DNA from: Beijerinckiaceae bacterium
Lineage (GTDB): Bacteria; Pseudomonadota; Alphaproteobacteria; Rhizobiales; Beijerinckiaceae
Direction of reading: 5' to 3'
DNA: 21,912 nucleotides
Assembly: GCA_947380915.1 (NCBI GenBank)
Contig: CANCSY010000030.1
Location: 1-21,912 of the forward strand
Shown here: piece after piece, positions 8,201 to 15,232 of the stretch
How positions within the stretch are numbered: the first letter of the stretch is position 1
How the letters are laid out: every line of letters starts with the position of its first letter
Position numbers and translations under genes: made by a program
Notes under the pieces: model-generated
Database searches by the model: none
Told to the model about the DNA's origin: nothing
Seen by the model: the letters and a program-made list of their open reading frames with translations, nothing else

Positions 8201-8775
8201 GCGGCAGCCTGCGCGCCACCGCACGCATGATGTTCGGCACCTACGCCATGAGCGGAACGCGTGAAACCAACGAGGGCAAGGCTTCCTTCGGCAGCCTGAG
8301 GGGGAACACCTTCGTGTATGGTCCGGGTCTGGAATATGCGAAAGACTTCGGCAACGTGAAGGTGAACGCGACTACCGAAGTGCTGGGCATGAACCAGAGC
8401 ATGCCCGGGTTCACCGAAGGTGGCGTAAATCCGCTGGAGGCCATGTCAGTACGTGATCAAAGCAGCGCGAATGTGATGGTCAAGGGCGACGTGAAATTGG
8501 GCTACATGTTCAACCAGGACTCTCTGGCCTATGTGAAAGCAGGCGTTACGCATCAGGTTGACAACAACATGCGTACTCTGACCGCGAACGCCAGAAGCGA
8601 TGCTCCCAACTTCAACTTCAGCGTCCAGAACCCCGGCCTTGGCGCAACCCAGGTAAACTTGGGCCTTGGCGCGAATGTCTACGTGAACAAGAAAGCCTTG
8701 TTCTCGGTGGATATGATGCGGGGCACCGGAGGCCTGTCCAATATCGACTTGAGCTTCAAGTACATGTTCGACTAG
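2266..8775 (+). CDS. Giant type Va autotransporter (surface/adhesin-like protein)
   Basis: This 2,169-residue protein should reach the cell surface through its own C-terminal barrel. Order of parts: signal peptide with hydrophobic core WLLTPFLMLVL and cleavage near VLA-Q (residues 75-78); degenerate ~65-residue repeats (about 261-526); glycine-rich blocks (about 535-587 and 662-770) split by a hydrophobic insert (588-661); a long Gly/Asn/Thr-rich beta-helix passenger with autotransporter-associated strand repeats such as LTLTGASTFTGG (near 1276) and FEGANTYTGK (near 860); a Met-rich linker (about 1863-1890); and an autotransporter beta domain to the end, finishing in the barrel signal LSFKYMF plus Asp. 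GGGGAGG lies 3 nt before ATG 2266. ATG 2368 (MSKKQREAF) is an alternative: it gives a normal long signal peptide and removes all the cysteines I see. The ligand is unknown. A terminator follows at 8795-8828. Confidence 0.9.
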   Translation: MQVNSNQTCAPSLSSVCLCVVPSRPSSDVWQCKPMSKKQREAFVKNSSIYNIKVKDNSAWLLTPFLMLVLNPTHVLAQTYNYSGATVDGGAAGGVFIGAGSSRTVTNGNFTNFYTKGGAGSGGGAGLGGVFFVDQNATLNLNNVQISGNVAKGGTGGSLPQIALADLGVNLVNLSVDITSMTAPGATPTLVYDVATSTYKITQMEMAGANPLIATGANVSFGAAATSGVISSVSGTTVTLAAPVDVAASAVKSLTGLADGTKTITVGVNNFGYSDIAPGMVVYGATVPAGTVVTGVTVDSTTNKVTSVTVSNPIANNANVAFDVIGVSSFDVTRFTMLAPNQIKPTSQMAGMQVGMDVTGTGIPAGTKITNIAPNGVITLSQNTTGTPTAFKASLNAATSGSNTVTLASPRSDLVVGMTVSGTGIPTGTTITGVSGSTLTLSNAVTSATVAAVADGTMLLSTTPVLASNSANRTVTLSSVAGIKVNSLLTGNGIPANAVVSSIDQATKTVTYRIDASAANLTTGGAMNSRAYPGSVGSSGGGGSNGSMYNAILHDGEGSPGTNGYNAGAGTNAPGGNGGNGGNGSRGLPYNLDAMTAVTSGILGVLKDTMEMAAEALPDPIPKTGVVATKIGAITMGWFEVAVATADLIKWQVDLALGLVAHGGDGGSGGSGGDGATFFGGGAGGKGGNGGTGATLNTDGGAGGDGGSGGAGGFGAGGGAGGKAGTGGENGQSVNGATGDGGEAGFGGGGGSNGAGKGGGGGSGFGGALFVRSGGALTVTGNALFENNAVLAGSSTNGGSAGEAAGTDLFMMKGSTVTLAPGAGKTITFRGTIADDSAASMGGQWASGEGADIQITGGGLVQFEGANTYTGKTMIGGGTLQAADGTGIHTDSQIFFNGTGTIGAGIADANAGVLLTSGDFVRRVGDLPHQVLWAGSGGFAAEEAGLTLNFGAIGPDARQTLVWDSNGFVPAGKTLVFGSASGAGAVTLLNDVNLDGKTGRIAVYDNPDAPNDFAVLKGAFFNGSMIFNDAGYAGTTYMTGQSSLANLTVQNGVVDTKFGEETGRLFDATVGGNLNVSGGTVNLRGAETINTLNVGAQGNVNAFGQLTAGDINNSGALALGGGTADAPNVVRDITNSGTMGIGSATTARNILNNAPVDVNGNLTGGVMIVTGDVSTSGTVRNEGTFALAANLTSGGNVTNNGVLSVLGNIQGDSSEAAATRTITTTGFDGSSGSFVNLGGANAQVANTLIIDQSGDSTYQGKFTGAGSLLKQSVGVLTLTGASTFTGGLTINGGSIDTTGGGTLADTLAVNVGAAGAYTVGTVDIIGSLTNSGLTTVAANLTVAGNTDNKLGATLNINSGVTADLKGNLANPGTLNNSGTLKVGGLTTNTSPHTLNMTSGSATLLNALNNTGNVVAGGSSFMVTNGVTNGVGGAMSLDTGSNSFGSLNNAGAINVAAATSLSTGSLSGGTTGSITLAGSGTALNVNQTANGTYSGAISGPGVVNKTGGATLTLNGAANSFAPSTLNINAGAVAVDGAGILASALQVTVAGGANLNLISGDQSINNLTGSGTLSLSTNNLTLANGGNFLGNVTGSGAVKVKSGAFTVATGGTMGTTGVMNVGDGSGASTLNAAGTLNAGSLNVNNGGNLYLGTSGGAGGTVNTDTLVVNNGGKLTGVGTIHGVNGKVNSTVIGARGTLAPGNSPGMLSVGDLSLDTGSTTNMQVAGLGLPGATNGYDQVVVTGALALKPGSTLNLQKVGFEFGMGQKAQIFSFAPGGVSGNFGTVNSDFAKSVIFNVPTGTVIGLGDYTATTFTNAISTTPNQMAIVKAMMVNNAGGVNQYYGGRLMEHVTAALAPSSTTTVKQAFDKWSPEAYMSMMDHMKFSMLNNMPELGGYANLAEGKYTAFGSLKNLGQSTDKTAGYVQSKFVDNNVNVGLAYQSSIGQFTFAYGHSDGSLKSDYMKGSAMGEKVTMGASLPFALGGSLRATARMMFGTYAMSGTRETNEGKASFGSLRGNTFVYGPGLEYAKDFGNVKVNATTEVLGMNQSMPGFTEGGVNPLEAMSVRDQSSANVMVKGDVKLGYMFNQDSLAYVKAGVTHQVDNNMRTLTANARSDAPNFNFSVQNPGLGATQVNLGLGANVYVNKKALFSVDMMRGTGGLSNIDLSFKYMFD
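3046..3842 (+). repeat. Degenerate ~65-residue protein repeats in the passenger
   Basis: Four units are visible in the translation, starting near residues 261, 328, 399 and 461, with a weaker one before them. Each has the pattern T-V-T-L-(12)-GM-V-G-GIPAGT-I-T-I-(8)-TLS. The clearest matches are DVTGTGIPAGTKIT, TVSGTGIPTGTTIT and LLTGNGIPANAVVS. The units are diverged at DNA level, so they look like folded modules kept by selection rather than a recent expansion. Confidence 0.6.
3868..4587 (+). repeat. Glycine-rich low-complexity blocks with a non-repetitive insert
   Basis: Two tracts of GGN/GGC codons (about 3868-4026 and 4249-4587) encode Gly-Gly-X strings such as GGNGGNGGNGS and GGDGGSGGSGGDG, resembling PGRS or fibroin-like sequence. 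Between them, 4027-4248 encodes a glycine-poor hydrophobic segment. The DNA is repetitive with GGCGGC and GGCGATGGC units and is a likely place for slippage and length variation. Confidence 0.7.
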
Positions 8776-8794
8776 GACTCGTGATATCGAAAAT

Positions 8795-8828
8795 GACCCT
8801 GAATCTTTAATCATGAAGGTTCAGGGTC
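8795..8828 (+). terminator. Intrinsic terminator after the autotransporter
   Basis: GACCCTGAATCTT (8795-8807) pairs with AAGGTTCAGGGTC (8816-8828) over 13 bp with one G-U pair, around the 8-nt loop TAATCATG, followed by TCTTGTT. It lies 20 nt after the autotransporter stop and 46 nt before the next start, so the isomerase gene probably has its own promoter or relies on read-through. Confidence 0.8.
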
Positions 8829-8873
8829 TCTTGTTATCGCCGACTGAAATTCAAGCCTGCCGGGAGCCGAACA

Positions 8874-9791
8874 ATGCGTCAAGGGACAACCAGGCCAATA
8901 CGGCTCGCAGCGCTGGCGTTACTTGTTGGCGCCAGCGCATCGGCTTGGGCGCAAGCTCCGAAACCCGCCACTCCGCCTGCGCCTGTTCCCGCGCCAGCGC
9001 GCACGCCAACACCGCCGGTTGCGCCAGCAGCAGGTCCCGGGTCCGCAAACGCCCCCACGCCAGGCGTTGTGGTCACCGTCAACGGCACGGCCATAACTGA
9101 AAAAGATATCGACAGCATACTTTCCAGATCGCAAAGCCAGGGCAAGACGCCAACGCCGCAAATGCGCGAGCAAGCGATTACGGAACTGGCGGTGCAGCGG
9201 GTTTTGCTGGATGAGGCGAAACGCCTGAAGCTTGATGCGGCGCCAGCGTTTCTGGAGAAACTCGAAAATATTCGGCAACTGACGCTGATCGAGGCGCTGG
9301 TGGATGATTTCCTGATCAAATATCCGATCACGGAAATGGATGAACGAGCGGAATATGATCGCCAGAAGAAGGTTCTGGGTAATGGAACCACCACTCAGCA
9401 GTATCAACTGCGACAGGTGATCGTCAGAACGGAACAAGAGGGCCGGGAACTGATCGCCCGCGCACAAAAAGGCGAGGCCTTCGAACGGCTCGCCGAAGTC
9501 TCGATTGATCAGAACACACGGGCTAACGGTGGCATGATCGGGTGGGTGTTTCCGACGGATTTATTGCCCATCCTGGGAGCCGTGGTCGTGAATTTGCAAA
9601 AGGGCGCTGTGGCCGCCACCCCCATCCAAACCGGGATTGGCTGGCACGTCATGAAACTGGACGATACCAGGACCTACAAGATTCCTGCTTTTGAAGAAGC
9701 GCGGGCGCAAATGAGGCAAGGCGTTTTAACGCAACGTCGGCAAGCCCTGATCGATGACCTGATGCGGAAAGCCGTCGTCAAGCGTCCTTGA
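8874..9791 (+). CDS. Secreted parvulin-like peptidyl-prolyl isomerase / SurA-PpiD-type chaperone
   Basis: A 305-residue periplasmic protein with a signal peptide (residues 1-27, ending SASAWAQ), a Pro/Ala-rich linker (28-62), a helical SurA-like N-terminal domain starting VVVTVNGTAITEKDID (about 65-165), a parvulin domain (about 175-268, with FERLAEVSIDQN, ANGGMIGWV and IGWHVMKLDD) and a basic C-terminal helix. ATG 8874 has GGGAG 7 nt upstream. The family helps outer-membrane and secreted proteins fold in the periplasm. In parvulins the first strand usually holds a conserved His (xxxHIL); here it reads QLRQVIV with Gln181, while the second His (H258) is kept. It may therefore act more as a holding chaperone than an efficient isomerase. 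Its position after a giant autotransporter suggests, but does not prove, a client relationship. It converges on the next gene with a 64-nt gap and no clear terminator. Confidence 0.83.
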   Translation: MRQGTTRPIRLAALALLVGASASAWAQAPKPATPPAPVPAPARTPTPPVAPAAGPGSANAPTPGVVVTVNGTAITEKDIDSILSRSQSQGKTPTPQMREQAITELAVQRVLLDEAKRLKLDAAPAFLEKLENIRQLTLIEALVDDFLIKYPITEMDERAEYDRQKKVLGNGTTTQQYQLRQVIVRTEQEGRELIARAQKGEAFERLAEVSIDQNTRANGGMIGWVFPTDLLPILGAVVVNLQKGAVAATPIQTGIGWHVMKLDDTRTYKIPAFEEARAQMRQGVLTQRRQALIDDLMRKAVVKRP

Positions 9792-9855
9792 CGCAGGAAC
9801 GCTACGCCACGAATATTTTCGCCATCCAGAGCGCAGCGGGAAGCCGGGGAAAGTC

Positions 9856-10491
9856 CTATTGCAAGGCTTCCGAAGTGATCAGGGAATTGTCGCTGCCCCT
9901 GAGTTGATAGCGCAGCGGCGTTCCATTCTGATCAAACCAGAGATCGCGCTCCAGCCCGCCCGTGAGCCGGTAATGGTGCGCGAGCTTCGGCCCCATTCGC
10001 GTGGATAGTTGCTCATCGCCAAGATCGGTCACCGATATCTTCAGTAGTTGGCCATTCTCGGTGTGAAAGAAATCCGTGCGGGTCAAAAAGGCCATGTTCC
10101 AGAAACTCGCGGGGATGACATTGCCTGCGGCGCTGATTGTCTTGCCATCGGCGACGATCACTGTCTTGTCCGCCTCGAAGGTCGCGGTCACCGCATGCGA
10201 CGCCCCATTGTCGTTTGTCTTCGACTGGAAACTGACAAAGCTGTTCTGCGCCCAGATTTCGCGTCCGGCATAGCCAAAACTGTAGGCGTTGACGAACATC
10301 ACCTTCACCGCGATCTGCGTGCGGAAATCCACGGTCACGGTCGCCCCATCAGTGGCGATCTCCATTTCATGCAGGCCGATCTGCGAACCGTTGCGCATGA
10401 TGGCGTAGGACAGGCGTTGCAGTTGTGTTTCTGCGCGCAGCCCAATCGGTGCGAGCGCCAGCGCCATGATGAAGATGGTGGTTCGCTTCAT
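9856..10491 (-). CDS. Secreted DUF6134-like protein coupled to dxs
   Basis: A 211-residue protein with a signal peptide (residues 1-20, core IFIMALALAPIGLRA) and a beta-rich mature part. I assign it to the DUF6134 (DUF3108-related) group from its layout: YAIMRNGSQIGLHEMEI near the N-terminus, repeated alternating strands, and a C-terminal LERDLWFDQNGTPLRYQL. No enzymatic motif is visible. Such folds resemble periplasmic lipid- or lipoprotein-binding beta-barrels, but the function is unknown. Its ATG at 10491 lies 7 nt after the dxs stop, and the end of dxs supplies its ribosome site, so the two are cotranscribed and probably coupled. Being last in an hpnN-dxs unit, a role in hopanoid or isoprenoid lipid handling at the envelope is a fair guess by context only. 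Confidence 0.72.
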   Translation of the reverse strand: MKRTTIFIMALALAPIGLRAETQLQRLSYAIMRNGSQIGLHEMEIATDGATVTVDFRTQIAVKVMFVNAYSFGYAGREIWAQNSFVSFQSKTNDNGASHAVTATFEADKTVIVADGKTISAAGNVIPASFWNMAFLTRTDFFHTENGQLLKISVTDLGDEQLSTRMGPKLAHHYRLTGGLERDLWFDQNGTPLRYQLRGSDNSLITSEALQ

Positions 10492-10498
10492 GGAAAGC

Positions 10499-12382
10499 TC
10501 ATCCGCTCATCACCCGCAGCGAAGGGCGCCGCAGCTCGATCATGTCACGCACCTTCGCGATGATGCCCTGCGCATCCAGCCGCGCAGCTGCATACATGCG
10601 CTCAGGATTGTCCTGGTTGAGAAACATATCCGGCAGGACCATGGAGCGCATTTTCAACCCCGTGCCCCCCAACGCGCCTTCCTCCAGCAAGAGATGCGCG
10701 ACCTGGCTGCCGAAGCCGCCGATGGAACCTTCCTCGATAGTGAGCAGACATTCGTGATTGCGCGCCAGAGAAAGGATCAGTTCCCTGTCGAGCGGCTTGG
10801 CGAAGCGCGCATCCGCGACTGTCGTCGAACAGCCCAGGGCTTCCAGCTCATCAGCAGCGCGCAAGGCCTCCTGTAGCCGCGCCCCAAAAGAAAGGATGGC
10901 GACACTTGAACCCTCGCGCAAGATCCGCCCCTTGCCGATGGGCAAGGGCAGGGCGATCTGGGGAATGGCGACGCCTGTCCCCTCACCACGCGGAAAGCGG
11001 AAGGCGATTGGTCCATCATCATAAGCTGCGGCTGTAGCGACCATGCGCGCAAGTTCCGCCTCATTTGCGCTGGCCATGATCACCATATGAGGCAGGCAGC
11101 CCAGATAGGCGATATCGAAAGAGCCTGCATGGGTGGGGCCATCGGCGCCCACCAATCCCGCACGATCAATGGCGAAGCGCACCGGCAGGTTCTGCAACGC
11201 CACATCATGCACAATCTGATCAAAGGCGCGCTGGAGAAAGGTGGAGTAAATGGCGCAGAAGGGCTTCATGCCATCAGCCGCAAGCCCTGCGGCGAAAGTG
11301 ACCGCATGCTGTTCCGCAATGCCCACATCGAATGTGCGCGAAGGAAAGGCGGCGCCGAAGAGATCAAGTCCCGTACCCGAAGGCATGGCTGCCGTGATGG
11401 CTATGATGCGCTCATCCCTTGTCGCCTCCTTGATGAGGCTTTCCGCAAAGACCTTGGTGTAAGAGGGCGCACTGGCCCTGCTCTTGACCTGCACGCCTGT
11501 GGCCGGATCATAGGCGCTGACTCCATGCATGCGATCGGGGGCGTCTTGCGCAGGTGCAAAGCCCTTGCCCTTTTGCGTGAGCGCATGAACAAAGACAGGG
11601 CCGGGCAACTCGCGCGCGCTCCGCAGCGTCTCCACGAGCTTGTCCGTGTCATGCCCATCCACCGGCCCCAGATAGGTGAAGCCAAGTTCCTCGAACCAGG
11701 AGCGGTTAACCCATTCATTCGCCCCTTCGTCCGACATCCCCCGACCATTCTGCGGCGACTTTACGGAAAGTCGCTTGAGATAATCCGCCATGGCGCCACT
11801 GGGCTCGGCAATCGACATGTGATTGTCGTTCAACACCACAATGAGCCTGGAGCCAAGCGCGCCCGCATTGTTCAACGCCTCATAGGCCATGCCTGCGGAC
11901 ATTGCGCCATCACCAATCACCGCCACCACATTCCGTCGCTCGCCCGATATATCGCGCGCCACCGCAAAGCCCAGCGCTGACGAAATCGAGGTGGAGGAAT
12001 GTGCGGCGCCGAACGGGTCATATTCGCTTTCGGCGCGCTTGGTGAACCCCGAGATCCCGCCGCCCTGCCGCAGGGAGTGCATCTGCGCGCGTCGGCCGGT
12101 GAGGATCTTGTGGGGATAGGCCTGATGACCGACGTCCCAAACCAGCCGATCATGGGGCGTCTCAAACACATAATGCAGCGCTACAGTGAGTTCGACGACG
12201 CCAAGACTTGCGCCCAGATGGCCGCCCGTGACCGCTACGGTCGCGATGGTCTCTCGCCGCAACTCATCGGCTATGCGCGAAAGCTCATGGGCGGCGCGCG
12301 CCCGCAATTGCGCCGGGTCGCCAATGGCGTCAAGAAGCGGCGTGCATGAAACAGTTTGGTCAAGCATCATATGTTCCTGCAT
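10499..12382 (-). CDS. dxs: 1-deoxy-D-xylulose-5-phosphate synthase
   Basis: This enzyme joins pyruvate and glyceraldehyde 3-phosphate, with thiamine diphosphate, to start the MEP isoprenoid pathway that supplies farnesyl diphosphate for hopanoids. From ATG 12382 it has 627 residues, the usual DXS length. Landmarks: [10 protein letters not shown] (His55), the thiamine-diphosphate motif [18 protein letters not shown] (157-174) ending in LNDN, the catalytic [13 protein letters not shown], and [15 protein letters not shown] of the pyrimidine domain. The frame extends to a TTG at 12400, but ATG 12382 has GGGAG 9 nt upstream; ATG 12367 with AGGA is also possible. It lies 131 nt downstream of hpnN on the same strand and 7 nt before the DUF6134-like gene. 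Placement of dxs inside hopanoid loci is known in several alphaproteobacteria. It may be a second copy, which this window cannot show. Confidence 0.95.
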   Translation of the reverse strand: MQEHMMLDQTVSCTPLLDAIGDPAQLRARAAHELSRIADELRRETIATVAVTGGHLGASLGVVELTVALHYVFETPHDRLVWDVGHQAYPHKILTGRRAQMHSLRQGGGISGFTKRAESEYDPFGAAHSSTSISSALGFAVARDISGERRNVVAVIGDGAMSAGMAYEALNNAGALGSRLIVVLNDNHMSIAEPSGAMADYLKRLSVKSPQNGRGMSDEGANEWVNRSWFEELGFTYLGPVDGHDTDKLVETLRSARELPGPVFVHALTQKGKGFAPAQDAPDRMHGVSAYDPATGVQVKSRASAPSYTKVFAESLIKEATRDERIIAITAAMPSGTGLDLFGAAFPSRTFDVGIAEQHAVTFAAGLAADGMKPFCAIYSTFLQRAFDQIVHDVALQNLPVRFAIDRAGLVGADGPTHAGSFDIAYLGCLPHMVIMASANEAELARMVATAAAYDDGPIAFRFPRGEGTGVAIPQIALPLPIGKGRILREGSSVAILSFGARLQEALRAADELEALGCSTTVADARFAKPLDRELILSLARNHECLLTIEEGSIGGFGSQVAHLLLEEGALGGTGLKMRSMVLPDMFLNQDNPERMYAAARLDAQGIIAKVRDMIELRRPSLRVMSG

Positions 12383-12513
12383 TGGGCGCATCTCCCGCAA
12401 AGCAGAGCCCTGCTTCGTTGCTTAGCGTTATGGCGCGGCGCGCCGACGCGACAAGGGCGCGCCACATGCTCCATTCCAACATTGAGCGAATGATGGCCTT
12501 TCTGGTGTCTCCT

Positions 12514-15108
12514 TCACTGCACGTCCTCGCCGGTCGTGACACGCGGTGGCCCCATCAGGGCTGGCTGAAAGAGGACCGCCGCCGCGAGCGTGCAGACAAG
12601 CGACAAGGCCAGCAGTTTACCCATGCTGGAGGTGCCGGGATGGCTCGACAGCCACAAACTGCCAAAAGCCGTGGCGCTGGTCAGCGCACTGAAAACAATG
12701 GCCCGCGTGAGGCTCGACTGCAAAAGATTCATCACGCCCGCCCGCCACGCCATAACGAAGTAGATCTTGAAGGCCACGCCAAGCCCCAGCAAAAGCGGAA
12801 GCGCGATGATATTGGCGAAGTTCAGGGGCATGTCGATCAACACGCAAATCTCGAGCGTCACTATGCCTGCCAGCACAAGAGGCGCCAGCGTCAGCAGGAC
12901 ATCGCTGGCGCGCCGCAGCACGATGAAGAGAAGGACGGAGATCGACAACAAGGCCCAGGCGCCAGCTTCCAGGAATGCATGCAGGATCGCATCGCCTGCG
13001 CCCTGAATGGCGATAGGCGCGCCTGCCGCATTGGGTGCAACGGCCAGCACCGCCCTTGTGAAGGCTCGCAGCACTTCATTGTCATTGGCGTCACCTCTGG
13101 GGCTCACCTCAATGCGCGCGCGCCCATCGCTTGCAATCCATTGACTACGCAATTCACGCGGCGTGTCGTCAAGGGTGATGGCGCTGGCTTCAAGAGAATC
13201 CCCAAGATTACGCAGCGTTACAGTCAGGGGCGTGATCAGCGCCTCGTCCGCAGCCACCCTTGCCTCCGCAGGCGCCTGCGCAAGCGCCGTGAATGCGGCG
13301 CCAATGGTCCTGAGCGCCTCCGCGCCTGGTCCCACCTGCGGACCGACGCTTTGCGTGATAAGCGCAGCCGCATTCCGCAGGGACTGCACGATTTGCGCAT
13401 CGGAGGGCGCGGGCGCGGGCGGGCGCGCAAGAAGTCGCTTTAACGGCACCGCCTGACGGATGATGGCCAGTTTGGCGTCCTGATCCCCCGGAATGAAGCT
13501 TGCAAGGTTCATGACCTGCCGAACCTCGGGGAGTGCGGCCAGTTTCTCGACCAGCGGGCGCGCCGCCTCGATATTCGGGGCAAGCGTCGAGATGTTGTTA
13601 TACGCGCTGTCCTGCGCGCGCATCATCTCGCGCAAGGTGGACACCGATTCCACCATATTGCTGCGAAGATTGAGCGGATTGAAATCAAAACGCAGCTTGG
13701 TCAGCAAAGGCGTCCCCGCCAGCACGAGGGCAAGGGTTCCTCCAATGATGTACCACCGTCGCCTGGCCAGAAATTCATCAACCGGCGCCAGAAAGGCGTA
13801 ACCGATCTCCGCCGGCTCGCCCGGGGGCTTCAGGATCATGAGGCATGCTGGCAGCAGTGTGATGCTTGCGATGAAAGCCACGATCATGCCAACGCCTGCG
13901 ATCAGGCCAAGCTCCGACACGCCTCGGTAGACCGTCGGCAAGAACGCCAGAAAACCGCAGGCGGTGGCGGCGGCGGCAAGGGCTAGTGGACGCCCCGCGC
14001 GCGCCGCAGTTGCAATAAGCGCGGGCTTGAGGTCCATCAGGCGATGACGCTCCGCACGGTATCTGACACTGAACTGAATGCCGAAATCAGCGCCTATGCC
14101 CACGAACAAAACGGCGAACGCGACCGAAATCAAATTCAACGCCCCCACCATCATGAGCCCAAGCGCAGCAGTCACGAGCAGGCCGACAAATACGCTGAGC
14201 AGAATGGCGAGCACGATGAGCGGCGACTTCAACGCCGCCCACAGGAGAAAGGCGACAATCAGAACCGTGGCGACGTTATTCACCCATGCGCCTTCCGCAA
14301 CGGTCGCGAATTCCTCGTCCGCCAGCGCCACATCGCCGGTCAGACGAACCCGCACGCCCCTCTGGTCGAGATGCAAATCACTCGCCGCCGCCCTGATCGC
14401 GTCGCTTGCCTTGCGCCCTGGCTCGAGCGCAGAAAAATCGAGCACTGGCTTGACGATCATGTAACGTTTCAGATCCCGGGCGTCCGGCGCTCCTCCACCC
14501 AGAAGCGGCCGCCAGCTGAATGTGACCTTCCCGCCATCGACTATCTTCGTCAATGCATCGCCAAGGCCTTGCAGCAAGGGTGACATATCATCAAGGCGCA
14601 TGGCGCCGCGCTGGGACCCCTGCGCAACAAGCGCCATGCTGTTCGCCAGGCCACGCAGTGAGGGATCGCCAGCCATCGAAGCCAGAAGCGGCTGGGAGCC
14701 GAGCGCGCCGCCAATGGTTTTCTGCACCTCTTCCACAGTAAGGAACAAAAGCGCATTGCGCCGGAAAAACGGCAACCCATCCAGTCGCTCGATGTTCTCA
14801 ATGACCTCCGGGCGCGCGGAAAGCGCATTTTGCAGATGTTCGGCGGCGAGTTGCGCCGCCTCTGGCGTAGGCGCGTCGATCACCACAACAATATTCTGGT
14901 GCAGATTGGGAAAGGCTTTGTCGGAAGCGATCTGGTTTTGTCGCCATTCAAGTTTTGTGGAGATGAGATCATCGGTGTTGGTGTTGATGGCGAAATGTTT
15001 TGCAGCATAGATCCCGCTTGCAATGGCGATGATAAAACCCGCCAGCAGCGTCAGCCACGGACGCCGACAGGAGGCTTGCACGATATGGACAATAAAAGCG
15101 CCTGGCAT
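12514..15108 (-). CDS. hpnN: Hopanoid transporter HpnN (RND/MMPL family)
   Basis: An 864-residue inner-membrane RND protein of the HpnN family, which moves hopanoids from the inner to the outer membrane. It shows the duplicated RND layout: TM1 (about residues 18-37), a periplasmic loop (40-275), a TM bundle (about 277-430), TM7 (about 453-470), a second large loop (475-715) and a final TM bundle (about 717-855). FVGIGADFGIQFSVRYR in TM4 carries Asp341, the type of buried acid that couples proton flow in this family; the equivalent second-half helix reads GLGVAFKIYFVMAWR. The start MPGAFIVHI is the only good ATG ahead of TM1. It is divergent from hpnH across 124 bp and is followed by dxs after 131 nt. 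Family membership and context agree strongly. Confidence 0.93.
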   Translation of the reverse strand: MPGAFIVHIVQASCRRPWLTLLAGFIIAIASGIYAAKHFAINTNTDDLISTKLEWRQNQIASDKAFPNLHQNIVVVIDAPTPEAAQLAAEHLQNALSARPEVIENIERLDGLPFFRRNALLFLTVEEVQKTIGGALGSQPLLASMAGDPSLRGLANSMALVAQGSQRGAMRLDDMSPLLQGLGDALTKIVDGGKVTFSWRPLLGGGAPDARDLKRYMIVKPVLDFSALEPGRKASDAIRAAASDLHLDQRGVRVRLTGDVALADEEFATVAEGAWVNNVATVLIVAFLLWAALKSPLIVLAILLSVFVGLLVTAALGLMMVGALNLISVAFAVLFVGIGADFGIQFSVRYRAERHRLMDLKPALIATAARAGRPLALAAAATACGFLAFLPTVYRGVSELGLIAGVGMIVAFIASITLLPACLMILKPPGEPAEIGYAFLAPVDEFLARRRWYIIGGTLALVLAGTPLLTKLRFDFNPLNLRSNMVESVSTLREMMRAQDSAYNNISTLAPNIEAARPLVEKLAALPEVRQVMNLASFIPGDQDAKLAIIRQAVPLKRLLARPPAPAPSDAQIVQSLRNAAALITQSVGPQVGPGAEALRTIGAAFTALAQAPAEARVAADEALITPLTVTLRNLGDSLEASAITLDDTPRELRSQWIASDGRARIEVSPRGDANDNEVLRAFTRAVLAVAPNAAGAPIAIQGAGDAILHAFLEAGAWALLSISVLLFIVLRRASDVLLTLAPLVLAGIVTLEICVLIDMPLNFANIIALPLLLGLGVAFKIYFVMAWRAGVMNLLQSSLTRAIVFSALTSATAFGSLWLSSHPGTSSMGKLLALSLVCTLAAAVLFQPALMGPPRVTTGEDVQ

Positions 15109-15138
15109 GGCCTTGCCTGTCGGTCGAGGGCGGTAAAA

Positions 15139-15152
15139 AGCGGAACTCCGCT
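15139..15152. promoter_or_regulatory. 6-bp inverted repeat in the hpnN-hpnH divergent promoter region
   Basis: AGCGGA-AC-TCCGCT is a perfect inverted repeat with a 2-nt centre, 31 nt upstream of hpnN and 80 nt upstream of hpnH. The 124-bp space must hold promoters for both genes, so a shared operator is plausible. There is no T-tract on either side. I could not fix -35/-10 boxes. Confidence 0.35.
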
Positions 15153-15232
15153 ATGGTCCATGACTTATGTAGAGCAAGGGGCGATGCTTTCGAGGGCTCC
15201 TGTGGATCGGTATTTTCGTTAAAGGAATCCCT

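Noticed and set aside
9782..9794. Hairpin GCGTC-CTT-GACGC at the end of the isomerase gene as a terminator
   Set aside because: The stem is 5 bp, overlaps the stop codon and has no T-tract after it.
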